64,000 nucleotides of DNA from Aerococcus christensenii (GTDB lineage Bacteria; Bacillota; Bacilli; Lactobacillales; Aerococcaceae), in assembly GCF_001543105.1 (NCBI RefSeq), contig NZ_CP014159.1, forward strand, positions 62,001 through 126,000, given 5' to 3'. The notes below the pieces were generated by a model. It was not told where the DNA came from, searched no databases, and saw only the letters and a program-made list of their open reading frames with translations. Positions 28,081 to 36,688 of this stretch are shown piece by piece (within the stretch, counting starts at the first letter, position 1; every line of letters begins with the position of its first letter). The position numbers were made by a program, and so were the translations under genes.

Positions 28081-28719
28081 TTAACCCCAGATCTCTTTAA
28101 TTTTATTTTGGAAATCTATCGCTGCTTGTTTGGGATCTTCTGCTTGGGTAATCCCACGCCCTGCAATAAATGTGTAAACCTCTACCCCTTTAAAGAGATC
28201 CAAAATCTCAACTTTTAATCCGCCAGTAACGGATACTTTAAAGCCCATATCCACTAATTTCTTGACTTTTGTGAGATCCTTTTCTCCCCAAGTTTCTCCA
28301 GCAAGAAGCGCGTCTCGGCTTTGATGATAAATCGCTTGATGGATGCCTGCATCTAACCAAGCTTGCGCTTGATCATAGGTCCAGTCTCCATAAAGTTCCA
28401 CTTGAACTTCATCGACTTCTTTCGCCGCAGCTTTCATGGTTGGAATCGTGGCTGAACAAATACAGGTCATAAAGTTTGCCCCGGCTTCTTTCAAATTTTT
28501 AGCAACCGTTCCCCCGGCATCTGCACATTTAGGATCCGCTACAATTAATTTATCTGGATACAAGGCTCTAAAACACCGGACAACTTCTGCGCCGTCTTGT
28601 AACAAAAGAATTGTCCCTGCTTCAATAATATCTACAACGTCTCCTACGGCTTTAATATCTGCCAGGGCACTCGCTAAATCATTATGATCACACGCTATTT
28701 GTAATTTTGGTAAACTCAT
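28081..28719 (-). CDS. ulaD: 3-keto-L-gulonate-6-phosphate decarboxylase (UlaD type)
   Basis: 212 aa from the ATG at 28719, 11 bp after AAAGGAAA; a longer start at 28737 is less well placed. Orotidine-monophosphate-decarboxylase superfamily. The Asp-x-Lys-x-x-Asp catalytic motif is seen as VADPKCADAGG, a variant of the usual ADxKxxD: the Lys is present but two residues differ. Gives L-xylulose 5-phosphate and CO2. KGPDC and hexulose-phosphate synthases are homologous, but the ulaE/ulaF neighbours favour the ascorbate-like pathway. Confidence 0.85.
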   Translation of the reverse strand: MSLPKLQIACDHNDLASALADIKAVGDVVDIIEAGTILLLQDGAEVVRCFRALYPDKLIVADPKCADAGGTVAKNLKEAGANFMTCICSATIPTMKAAAKEVDEVQVELYGDWTYDQAQAWLDAGIHQAIYHQSRDALLAGETWGEKDLTKVKKLVDMGFKVSVTGGLKVEILDLFKGVEVYTFIAGRGITQAEDPKQAAIDFQNKIKEIWG

Positions 28720-28760
28720 TGGTTCATTTCCTTTCATTTTGTACTAATAAGAGGTCTTAT

Positions 28761-29831
28761 TTAAAATTTAATTTCAATATCATTATCTGAAACTTCCTCT
28801 TCTTCAATTGTCACTTCCTGAATAGGGACTTTAGGCTTTGTAATCGAGCAAATTAAAGCTGTCACTAATGCTCCTATTAAATAAGCAGCTATCCAAAGAT
28901 GAGGTTTATTGGTTAAAGGAATAGAGAAAACCCCTCCATGAAGGACAGGGACTTCAACTCCCCACACTAAAATCAGAGCATGCGCTAACCCGGAACCAAT
29001 CGTAGATGCCGCAATTACACGAACAGGATCTCTAAAGGCAAAAGGTAATGCGCCTTCTGTGACTTGACATAAAGACAGAGCAATAGCTACTTTTGCGTCT
29101 TCTCTTTCTTCAGGTGTATATTTTTTAGGAGTTAACAATAAAGCGCTAATCGCCATTCCCAATGGAGGCGCCATTGCCGCTGCATTTTTACCAGCCGCAG
29201 GTCCCCATATACCTTCTGCTGCAAAAGCTGAAACCACTGAAAATCCAATTTTATTCACTGGGCCTCCCATGTCAAATCCAGTCATCGAACCTAATAAAAA
29301 GCCAAGCACAAATTTAGAAGATGTATTCATATTCATAAAGAAATTAACAACTGCCGCTGTTAATTGGGCGAGTGGTGGCCCAATGACATATAAAATAAAA
29401 AGTGAAGCAATCAATCCAGAAAAAACAGGTAAAATAACAATTGGCATCATCGATTTCATCGCCCGACCGACTTTAAAATATTTCTTCATTAAGAGAATTA
29501 AAATTCCAATAAGCAGTCCTGATAAAATTCCTCCTAAAAAACCTGCTTTGACTTGGCTCGACAGAAATCCTGCTACAAAACCTGGTGCAATTGCTGGTTT
29601 TCCTGCAATGGAATTTCCAATGAAAGCAGTTAAAACAGCAATCATAATTCCAAATGAAGCATTACCTGTTTGTAATAAGTAATAACCAATACTCCCAGTA
29701 ACCTCTACACCACCTATCATTCGAGATAAGGCTGTTGCAAAACCACCGAGAACAATAACAGGAATCATATAAGAAATCCCTGACATAACATGTTTTTTAG
29801 TATCTTTTAAAACATTGATTACAATATCCAT
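28761..29831 (-). CDS. PTS fructose-type EIIC component
   Basis: 356 aa from the ATG at 29831, whose ATG overlaps the TAA of the upstream EIIB remnant. About nine membrane helices and the fructose-family EIIC features: GGFATALSRMIGG, then MTGFDMGGPVNKIGF, and the phospho-site region CQVTEGALPFAFRDP. The UlaA-type ascorbate permease is unrelated, so the transported sugar is not necessarily ascorbate. No intact EIIB or EIIA is linked here, so it cannot phosphorylate on its own unless partners come from elsewhere. Confidence 0.88.
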   Translation of the reverse strand: MDIVINVLKDTKKHVMSGISYMIPVIVLGGFATALSRMIGGVEVTGSIGYYLLQTGNASFGIMIAVLTAFIGNSIAGKPAIAPGFVAGFLSSQVKAGFLGGILSGLLIGILILLMKKYFKVGRAMKSMMPIVILPVFSGLIASLFILYVIGPPLAQLTAAVVNFFMNMNTSSKFVLGFLLGSMTGFDMGGPVNKIGFSVVSAFAAEGIWGPAAGKNAAAMAPPLGMAISALLLTPKKYTPEEREDAKVAIALSLCQVTEGALPFAFRDPVRVIAASTIGSGLAHALILVWGVEVPVLHGGVFSIPLTNKPHLWIAAYLIGALVTALICSITKPKVPIQEVTIEEEEVSDNDIEIKF

Positions 29832-29965
29832 TAATGCGCCTCCCACTTTTCTCTAATTTTTATCAATAAATTTTCAGGTGATTTAATGCCTAATTTAGTT
29901 GGAACTTCCACAATTGGTTTCCCTTTAAATCTTTCTTTTCCAGTCACTCCTATATCTACACAAAA
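29831..29965 (-). pseudogene. C-terminal remnant of a PTS fructose-type EIIB
   Basis: Forty-four codons reading VDIGVTGKERFKGKPIVEVP and then TKLGIKSPENLL, which match the C-terminal third of fructose-type EIIB. The frame opens at a TGA at 29966-29968, and no phospho-Cys region (P-loop) is found upstream. It was translationally coupled to EIIC (TAATG overlap), so this is a 5' deletion of a once functional EIIB. Confidence 0.75.
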
Positions 29966-30317
29966 TCATTCTTCACTTTCTCTTTGTACAATCTTTTAAT
30001 TTCACTAATTCTCAACTTCTTGATTCCATGAGTTCACTAAGTTGTATCCACTTTCTTTTTATATCAAAAAAATAGCCTCCTTCGATACACGCTCAAAGGA
30101 AGTTGTTCTCGCCTTTGAATTTCTCTAAACGATAGATCAATTAATAGTTATTTCAAACAGATTATGGCAACACTATTTTCTCCCGATACACTCCATTTTT
30201 TTATAAAAAAAGCTCAAAACTGCTTGACAATTTTATCACAAGCGGTACAATAAATTTGCTAGTAGCCCCTTAAAGTAACTACTAATATGGCCATATTTTT
30301 TAGTTGGAGGGAATGAC
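29966..30317. other. Gene-free divergent control region between PTS and TrmB operons
   Basis: Contains a minus-strand hairpin CTTCCTT/AAGGAGG (30076-30102) followed by a T7 tract. This is a leader terminator or a leftover of lost genes 5' of the EIIB remnant. On the plus strand come the TrmB promoter and two palindromes, listed separately. No ORF or RAT-type antiterminator site was recognised. Confidence 0.6.
30224..30297 (+). promoter_or_regulatory. Promoter and candidate operators of the TrmB operon
   Basis: -35 TTGACA (30224-30229), 16 bp, -10 TACAAT (30246-30251). Just downstream are an interrupted inverted repeat TAGTAG/CTACTA (30260-30284) and a perfect 14-bp palindrome AATATGGCCATATT (30284-30297). 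The palindrome lies between the start site and the ribosome binding site. Placement suggests autoregulation by the TrmB-family product; this is inference. Confidence 0.65.
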
Positions 30318-31127
30318 ATGTCACTTATTCATTTACTTGAACAATTTAATTTTACAGAATCAGAAGCAAAAGTTTATATAGCCTTTTTAGAAAACGGACC
30401 CACTACTGGGTATGAAATCAGTAAACTTTCTGGTGTCGCTCGTTCGAAAATCTACAACATTATCGAAAGTCTTATCCAAAAAGGAGCTTTAATTTATTCA
30501 CAATCGGATCGATCCAAAATTTACAAAGCCGAATCTATCGATACTTTATCAACCGTTATTCAGCAAAAAACTAATTCCAATTTAGCAAAACTCAAACAAG
30601 AAGCCGCATCTCTTACCCCACAAAAGGAAGATAATCAAATTTGGAAATTAAGTGACTGGGAAGTTGTGGAAACTCGAGCAATAAATATGATTCAATCAGC
30701 TACAGACCAAGTGATGATTCAAATATGGGCAGACGAATTAGATGATACTTTAGAAAAAGCCCTTTTAGAAAAAGAATCCCACTTAGAGAAATTTGTTGTT
30801 ATTTTCTATGATCTAAAGAAAAAATACAAAACAAAACTTCATCGAATCTATTGTCATGGTTTTGAAAAAGAAAAACTCAAAGATATGAATGGTCGATGGA
30901 TCTTAATTACTGTAGATAGGAATCAAATGCTTTATGTTAGCTTAAATTCTGAAGGAATGACTCAAGCTATTTATACTGAAGAAGCTCAAATGGCTCTCTT
31001 TGCAAGAGAATATATTCTTCATGATGCCTATTGCTTAAGAATCTTAGAGCATTTGCAAACAAGTGCTGTGAAAGAATTCGGCGAGGCTATGGAAAAAGTA
31101 AGAGATATATATAAAATTAACGAATAG
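30318..31127 (+). CDS. TrmB family transcriptional regulator
   Basis: 269 aa. The N-terminal winged helix (1-70) has the TrmB pattern FTESEAKVYIAFLENGP and SGVARSKIYNIIESLIQKG. A helical linker follows, then a C-terminal effector domain (about 95-260) resembling the phospholipase-D-like sensor domain of TrmB proteins. Such proteins usually respond to sugars or metabolites. It is first in an operon with a permease and a cyclodeaminase, so it likely senses their substrate. Confidence 0.85.
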   Translation: MSLIHLLEQFNFTESEAKVYIAFLENGPTTGYEISKLSGVARSKIYNIIESLIQKGALIYSQSDRSKIYKAESIDTLSTVIQQKTNSNLAKLKQEAASLTPQKEDNQIWKLSDWEVVETRAINMIQSATDQVMIQIWADELDDTLEKALLEKESHLEKFVVIFYDLKKKYKTKLHRIYCHGFEKEKLKDMNGRWILITVDRNQMLYVSLNSEGMTQAIYTEEAQMALFAREYILHDAYCLRILEHLQTSAVKEFGEAMEKVRDIYKINE

Positions 31128-31138
31128 AGGATGAAAAA

Positions 31139-32014
31139 ATGCTTGTTAACACTATTTTATTTTTAATTGTCATTGTTAACGGATGGTTTGCAGTAACTTT
31201 TATCAAAGATCTAATCAAACACAAAACAGAAGTTATGAAAGAACCCGGTAACCCTATCATAATGGCTATCGTTACTTTCTTGATGTTCTTATTATCTACA
31301 TTCGGAATTTCCGATTTTGCAATTGGCTCTTCCTTATATCCTAAAGCCAAATGGGTCAGCGATAAAAAATTACCAGGGACTTTAAATACAGAATGCGTCA
31401 TTCCAGTAGCTGTGATGGCTTTATCCTACATCTCATCTATCAAAGTAGGTTTGCTCACTCTAGCTACTGCTATTATCTGCCAAATTATAGGAGCCTATGT
31501 CAGCCCTAAATACGTTACAAAACTCCCTGCTAAAGTTATCAAAGAATTCGTCGCTGCTGGATTAATTATTGCAGCTGCTCTAATTTTAGCCGGAAAATTT
31601 GGTGTTTATCCTACAGGAGGAGAGGCCACTGCTCTAACGGGTGGTAAATTAATCTTGTTTGCTGTTCTATGTGTACTTTATGGTGCTTTAAATAATATCG
31701 GTATTGGGTCTTATGCCTTAACAATGGCAACCGTCTATGCTTTAGGTTTAAACCCAGGAGTAGCTTTTCCAATTATGATGGGGGCTTGCACCTTCTCAGT
31801 TCCTATTGGATCCATGCAGTTTATTAAACTCGATGCTTATAGTCGAAAAATTACCTTATTCACTTCTACTTTTGGTGTTATAGGCGTATTAGTTGCAGCT
31901 TTTGTCGTAAAAAGCTTAAATACTTCCACTTTGCAATGGATCGTTGTGATTGTTATTCTATATTCCGCAATTACCATGCTAAAAAGTGCTTTACAAATGA
32001 AAAAGGAGAATTAA
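31139..32014 (+). CDS. TauE/SafE-like (TSUP) membrane permease
   Basis: 291 aa, about eight membrane helices in two related halves. The motif STFGISDFAIGSSLY in the first half and GALNNIGIGSYALT in the second resemble the paired Gly-rich motifs of TSUP exporters of sulfite, sulfoacetate or small organic anions. It starts 11 bp after the TrmB gene and ends 4 bp before the cyclodeaminase gene. The transported compound is unknown; coupling to an imine/amino-acid enzyme suggests an organic acid or amino acid derivative. Confidence 0.7.
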   Translation: MLVNTILFLIVIVNGWFAVTFIKDLIKHKTEVMKEPGNPIIMAIVTFLMFLLSTFGISDFAIGSSLYPKAKWVSDKKLPGTLNTECVIPVAVMALSYISSIKVGLLTLATAIICQIIGAYVSPKYVTKLPAKVIKEFVAAGLIIAAALILAGKFGVYPTGGEATALTGGKLILFAVLCVLYGALNNIGIGSYALTMATVYALGLNPGVAFPIMMGACTFSVPIGSMQFIKLDAYSRKITLFTSTFGVIGVLVAAFVVKSLNTSTLQWIVVIVILYSAITMLKSALQMKKEN

Positions 32015-32018
32015 TCTT

Positions 32019-33017
32019 ATGGAAATTCGAATCTTAAATAGAGAAAATATTCAACAAGTCTTATCTATGAAGGAAACCATTGAAGCTGATAAAGAAGCTC
32101 TAAAAATCTATTCTGATAAACAAAGTGATATTCCTCTTCGCGCTAATTTAGATATTCCAGAATACGATGGTCAAAGTCTTTATATGTATGGCTACGTTGC
32201 ACCTGCTAAAGCCTCTGGTGTAAAAATCGTTTCTGTCTATCCTCATAATATCGAACGCGGATTAACGAGCGTTCCAGCAACTATGGTTACCTTAAATAGC
32301 GAAACAGGCGAAGTCAACTGCCTGATGGATGGAACCTACCTCACTCAATTAAGAACAGGAGCCGTTGCTGGCGCAGCTACAGATGAACTCGCAAGAAAAG
32401 ACGCTTCTATATTTGCCTTATTTGGAACAGGTGGGCAAGCCGAAACTCAATTAGAAGCTGTTTTAAATGTTCGTCCGATCAAAGAAGTTAAAGTTTTTGA
32501 TCTCTCAAAAGAACGAAGAGAAAATTTCGCCAATAAAATGCAAAAGAAATTCGGGAACATTTTTGAAGTGAATATTCGAGCAGTCAATTCTTCAGATGAA
32601 GCTGTCAAAGACGCTGACATTATCACTACGGTCACTACTGCTAAAGAAGCCGTTTTTGATGGAACGCTCGTCAAACCAGGTGCTCATATCAACGGCGTTG
32701 GTTCCTATACGCCAGAAATGGCAGAAATTCCAGAATCACTCATTATAAAAGCAGACAAAATTTATGTAGACACTTGGGATGGGGCTGTTAAAGAATCTGG
32801 AGACCTTATTCAGCCTCTTGAAAAGGGAATTTTACAAGAAAACCAAATCACAGGAGAGATTGGCGATCAAATTGCTGGTCGAATTAAAGGACGGGAATCT
32901 GAAGAAGAAATTACCTTTTTCGAAACCACTGGAAGTGCTGTTTTAGACTTAGTCGTTGCTCAAAAAATTTATGAAGCCGCTGCGGAAAAAGGAATCGGGC
33001 AAATAATTTCTTTGTAA
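32019..33017 (+). CDS. Ornithine cyclodeaminase/mu-crystallin family protein
   Basis: 332 aa, full length. The family core is clear: YLTQLRTGAVAGAATD (108-123), the NAD(P)-binding FGTGGQAETQ (135-144), GVGSYTPEMAEIP and the VDTWDGAVKESGD region. Members include ornithine cyclodeaminase, alanine dehydrogenase (archaeal), Δ1-pyrroline-2-carboxylate reductase and ketimine reductases. The reaction cannot be chosen from sequence alone. It sits in an operon with a TrmB regulator and a TSUP permease; a terminator follows. Confidence 0.88.
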   Translation: MEIRILNRENIQQVLSMKETIEADKEALKIYSDKQSDIPLRANLDIPEYDGQSLYMYGYVAPAKASGVKIVSVYPHNIERGLTSVPATMVTLNSETGEVNCLMDGTYLTQLRTGAVAGAATDELARKDASIFALFGTGGQAETQLEAVLNVRPIKEVKVFDLSKERRENFANKMQKKFGNIFEVNIRAVNSSDEAVKDADIITTVTTAKEAVFDGTLVKPGAHINGVGSYTPEMAEIPESLIIKADKIYVDTWDGAVKESGDLIQPLEKGILQENQITGEIGDQIAGRIKGRESEEEITFFETTGSAVLDLVVAQKIYEAAAEKGIGQIISL

Positions 33018-33047
33018 GTTGCTAGTATCTGATTAACTTAATGAATT

Positions 33048-33078
33048 AAAGGCGATGGGAATTCCTGTTGCCTTTTTT
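33048..33078 (+). terminator. Terminator of the TrmB-permease-cyclodeaminase operon
   Basis: AAAGGC and GCCTTT enclose an inner GGGAATTCC palindrome and are followed by TTTT. Confidence 0.75.
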
Positions 33079-33205
33079 ATAAAAAAGCTATGTATAAATT
33101 AGCTAAAATTATGCCAATTCATTACATAGCTTTTTATATTCGTCTATTATTACTAATTTTGAACCATAGATTCACAATTTAATTTCTCTCTTATGTAACT
33201 ACATC

Positions 33206-34482
33206 CTACTCATTTATTGTTTCAAAAATTTTACTATATTTAGATCCTTCTTTATAAAAAACAGGTATATTTTCAATATTTTCATTAATTTTTATTTTCT
33301 TACCTCCGCCAAAAACTTCTTTAGTGAATAAATTTACCCATTTATTTCCTTTAGGTAAATAAACTATTTTTTCTTTTAATTTATATTCAGTGATAGGTGC
33401 AATCAATAAATCAGATCCAAACATATACTGATAGGTTTCTTCCCAAGCTTCCTTATCTTCTGGAAAATCAATGAATAAACTTCTTATTATAGGTACACCT
33501 GTAAGTCTAGTCTCTTCATATGCATCTACTATGTATTCATTTAACTGTTTTCTAAGAAAAGTATACTTAGTTAATATTTTTTCTACTTTTTCTCCAAACG
33601 ACCATATTTCATTATCAGATCCACTTGTTTTCAATCCTCCACCAAAATTGGATAATCGTTCTTTATGAGGCTGTCTATCTCCATGCATTCTCAAAATAGG
33701 AGAAAAAACTGCATATTGAAACCATCTTACGAGCAATTCTTTAAATTTATCTGTCGTACTATCTCCGCTATGAAACCCGCCAATGTCACTAGTACACCAA
33801 GGAATACCGCTGATCCCCATACTTATTGCAATTTGAATTTGTCTTTTTAACGAATCGAAACTAGAATCAATATCGCCGGACCATGCTAAAGCACCAAGTT
33901 TTTGTGATCCAAACCATGCTGAGCGTATTAATATAGGAAATGATAAATCACTTTTTTTATATAATTCATAAAAAGTTTTTAAATAATAATACGGATATTT
34001 ATTTGCATATTTTTCAAAATTCCCATAGCATATTTCATAATTCCTATGAACATAATTATCCATTTCAGGTTCAGCTTGATCCGCCCAGAACATATAAATA
34101 TTTTTCTTCATATAATTTTCATATAATAAATGCGAAATATATTTTCTGGTCTTCCGATTAGTATAATCCAACACGCTCAACCATTAAAAACTAAATTTTC
34201 TTTATCAAAATAACTTTTAATAAGTAACTGATTATCCTTAAAATACTTATAATTATTACTATTTTTATGAACAGTCGGCCACACAGATACCATAAATTGG
34301 ATATCCTTCTTATTTAATCTAGCAGCTACTTTATCAATTTCTTTCCAATAATCCATATCAAAATTAAAATCTCCATCGTACACCCAATGATAATAATCAA
34401 TTACTATTACTGATAATGGAATTTGTTTAAGAAAATATTTTTTAGCTACTTCTTCTACTTCTGTGGTTGTTCGATACCTTAA
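33206..34482 (-). pseudogene. GH31 glycosidase, 5'-truncated and frameshifted
   Basis: A minus-strand GH31 (alpha-glucosidase/alpha-xylosidase family) sequence. It starts abruptly near 34482 with RYRTTTEVEEVAKKYFLK and LSVIVIDYYHW, then runs to FNG at 34180, where one base is missing. The next frame continues LSVLDYTNRKT, FWADQAEPE (catalytic acid region), GIPWCTSDIGGFH, FSPILRMHGDR and a normal-looking C-terminus. The N-terminal sandwich domain and start are gone. The gene is AT-richer than its neighbours, suggesting recent acquisition. Confidence 0.88.
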
Positions 34483-34484
34483 CT

Positions 34485-34787
34485 TGCTTTGCCATAAAAT
34501 ATGTAACCTTGCTCAGCATTCAAATTAATAATATTCTTTGCACTCTAGACCCAGCAACTATCGTAATTAATGGGAATCTATTTTTCAATATTTCTGACTT
34601 ACTACCTCTTTTACATAAAAATTTATCCAATAACCTTTATACCAACGCTAATATTAAATTAAGTACATTAAAAAATGATGCCATTTTATTGGGATGCGTT
34701 GCACAAATGGCTAGACACTTTCTTAAAGTGGAACACCTTAAATTGACAAATATATTTAATGCAAATTCAGCATATCCAAAAGCGTAA
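34485..34787 (+). pseudogene. C-terminal fragment of a ROK family protein
   Basis: About 100 codons that match the C-terminal third of ROK repressors/kinases: YVTLLSIQINNIL, LDPATIVINGNLF and NDAILLGCVAQMARHFL. The start lies inside the DNA next to the GH31 break at 34482. ROK and GH31 genes were divergent, so one deletion removed both 5' ends. A xylose- or glucoside-responsive ROK repressor controlling the glycosidase is a reasonable guess for the ancestral function. Confidence 0.7.
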
Positions 34788-35048
34788 AATTGAATAAATG
34801 AAATAGAGATAATATCTGGGTAAAGTTAGGAATTAAAATATTAGTGATAGTAAAAAATAGAATGTGTTCTTTATCTTTTAAGAATACTTATCATTCCGAT
34901 TTCATCTTATCTATTCTACTGTCAAACATTCTATTCGCTTGAAGCCAGTTAATTTTTTTGATACATTTATTGTTAGGACGTTTATCTTGAAAAGTGATTA
35001 TCCTATAGCTATGAAAAAAGAGTCTAAAAAATTAGTATATCCATACTA

Positions 35049-35101
35049 AAAACAGCCTCAGAGTACTTTTATCATTGATGAAAGTACTCTGAGGCTGTTT
35101 T
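35049..35101. terminator. Long perfect hairpin, possible bidirectional terminator
   Basis: A 21-bp perfect inverted repeat (AAAACAGCCTCAGAGTACTTT and its complement) with an 11-nt loop. A-tract and T-tract flanks allow termination on both strands, but no adjacent gene clearly needs it. It could also be a remnant of a mobile-element end or the terminator of a lost gene. Confidence 0.65.
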
Positions 35102-35198
35102 ATTGCCACGTATTCTTATTAACTTAACTCTTAAGATAAATTTAAGATCTCAACTTTTTAACTTTTTTATTAAAAGTCTGATTTTTAGTGAACAATCC

Positions 35199-35226
35199 AT
35201 TTAACTAGAGATAGCGGACGTTTTTT
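35199..35226. repeat. 28-bp direct repeat, right copy
   Basis: Identical to 26378-26405. Here the left stem arm is missing, so it cannot form the terminator hairpin. It lies 18 bp from the stop of the following minus-strand gene. Confidence 0.9.
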
Positions 35227-35244
35227 GTTTGAAGTTTATTTTTT

Positions 35245-36093
35245 CTAACAACAAGAGCTGCCTTCTTGAAGTTGAACCTTCAACAATTTAAAGAAGAGAA
35301 GGCCAGCTACCAATAAGCCAATGTGACTCAAACCCGCAATACCAGAAATAGCGCCATTCATTCCTGAAGTCAGCGGAGTACCTAGAACCGTCAGAATTCC
35401 TCTGACCATCATCATTCCTCCCATCACTAATAAGGAACCATGATATAAGAGAAAGAAGCGTTTAAATAAAGGATGATCGCTCAACTTCATGCGTTGATCT
35501 AAACTCAAGAGAGCTAAACAAACTCCCGTCCCCAAAATCAACCAGTGCCCATGTACATAGCCCAAAGAGGTTCTTCCTGTAAAGGCCATAGCTTTGGTCA
35601 ATTCACGATAAACCACACCTGCACTCATAGCTAAAAGAAAATATAGGAGGGCCATATTCACTAAACTTTCCGCCCAAGTCACAGAGGGTCTATGATGAAA
35701 GAATTGCCGAGCAAACCCTACACCTGCTAAAGCCAAAGATGCTCCTAATCCCGTATAGAACCACGCAATCACACCTTCAGGAAGTAAAGCAAAGTGACGA
35801 ATACTGATTCCCATCCCCATCATAAAAAACATAATCAAAAAAGAAGGCCCATCAAAAAACTTCCAAAAAGCGAGCTTATCCTCTCTCGACTTTAAGATCC
35901 GTTGCGTGTGCTTAACAACCAAAGGGCCAAAGACTCTCCACTGAAATAAAGCAAAGACCAGCATACTTAATAAGCCATTAATCAGCATCCAATGTCCCTG
36001 ATAAGCGCTCACCCCTATTTTTAAAATATTTAATCCTGCAATGAGCCAGACAAGACTTGCGATTGCTAATAAAGTTACTTTTTTTACTTTCAT
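35245..36093 (-). CDS. Membrane protein with an N-terminal helical domain and a DUF2871-like C-terminal domain
   Basis: 282 aa with about eight membrane helices. Residues 1-130 form one four-helix unit (IASLVWLIAGLNILKIG and FDGPSFLIMFFMMGMGI). Residues 140-270 look like DUF2871, with GYVHGHWLILGTG and a methionine/glycine-rich helix GMMMVRGILTVLG. Function unknown. The C-terminus ends in Cys-Cys. It follows the TetR gene by 15 bp and is presumably its main target. His-rich membrane segments might suggest cofactor binding, but this is speculation. Confidence 0.65.
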   Translation of the reverse strand: MKVKKVTLLAIASLVWLIAGLNILKIGVSAYQGHWMLINGLLSMLVFALFQWRVFGPLVVKHTQRILKSREDKLAFWKFFDGPSFLIMFFMMGMGISIRHFALLPEGVIAWFYTGLGASLALAGVGFARQFFHHRPSVTWAESLVNMALLYFLLAMSAGVVYRELTKAMAFTGRTSLGYVHGHWLILGTGVCLALLSLDQRMKLSDHPLFKRFFLLYHGSLLVMGGMMMVRGILTVLGTPLTSGMNGAISGIAGLSHIGLLVAGLLFFKLLKVQLQEGSSCC

Positions 36094-36108
36094 TATTGTT
36101 CCTCTTTC

Positions 36109-36669
36109 CTATCTATACAGATAATGATTCACTAAAATTTTAAGGTCTTCGAAACTTGGACTGCCCTTCGTTAAGCTATCCATGAACAATGGAAAAATCA
36201 TTTGTGTAAATTTCTCTACATTTAGCTCTTCATCCCACAAATCAGAACGAATCTGAGAATCCTGCAAAAGACAAGCCGTCATATTTTTCTCAAATTGCTT
36301 GAATACCCCTTGCATCCGCTCTTGACCAGTTTTCTTGCCCGCTCCTTTTAAGAGCTGGCCATGCCCCATCAAAAAACCTGGAAACTGTTTTTCTCCTGCT
36401 TGAATGACCTGATAGAGATCCCATAAATAATCACACAAGGTTTGCTCTGGGCGAATCTGCAAACAATCCTTCAAAATTATCCGCCAAATTGAGCCAATCG
36501 TTTCCAGAATTAATTCTTCTTTTGAACCAAAATAATTATAAATAGATCCCAAAGCTATCCCTGCCTCATCCGCTACGCGCCGAACAGTTAATTGGTTCAG
36601 ACCTTCAGTGGATACAATCTCCCGACAGGTTGCTAAAATTTCTTCTTTACTCGATACTTTTGGATTCAT
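36109..36669 (-). CDS. TetR family transcriptional repressor
   Basis: 186 aa. The N-terminal helix-turn-helix is canonical: TVRRVADEAGIALGSIYNYF, then SKEELI. The C-terminal ligand domain is Leu-rich and not assignable. It starts behind GGGGAGG and is the first gene of a two-gene operon with the membrane protein. A promoter with an operator-like palindrome at +1 indicates autorepression. It may also control the ABC export operon next door. Confidence 0.9.
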   Translation of the reverse strand: MNPKVSSKEEILATCREIVSTEGLNQLTVRRVADEAGIALGSIYNYFGSKEELILETIGSIWRIILKDCLQIRPEQTLCDYLWDLYQVIQAGEKQFPGFLMGHGQLLKGAGKKTGQERMQGVFKQFEKNMTACLLQDSQIRSDLWDEELNVEKFTQMIFPLFMDSLTKGSPSFEDLKILVNHYLYR

Positions 36670-36688
36670 TCACTCACCTCCCCAAAAT

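Larger units (their letters stand above)
34788..35244. other. Gene-free AT-rich stretch with a long perfect hairpin and a repeat
   Basis: No ORF with coding features is seen. It holds a 21-bp perfect stem (35049-35101), listed separately, and the right copy of the 28-bp repeat. Confidence 0.6.

Noticed and set aside
26406-35198. Prophage or integrative element with integrase
   Set aside because: No integrase, phage or conjugation gene was recognised inside the repeats; only the repeat itself suggests insertion.
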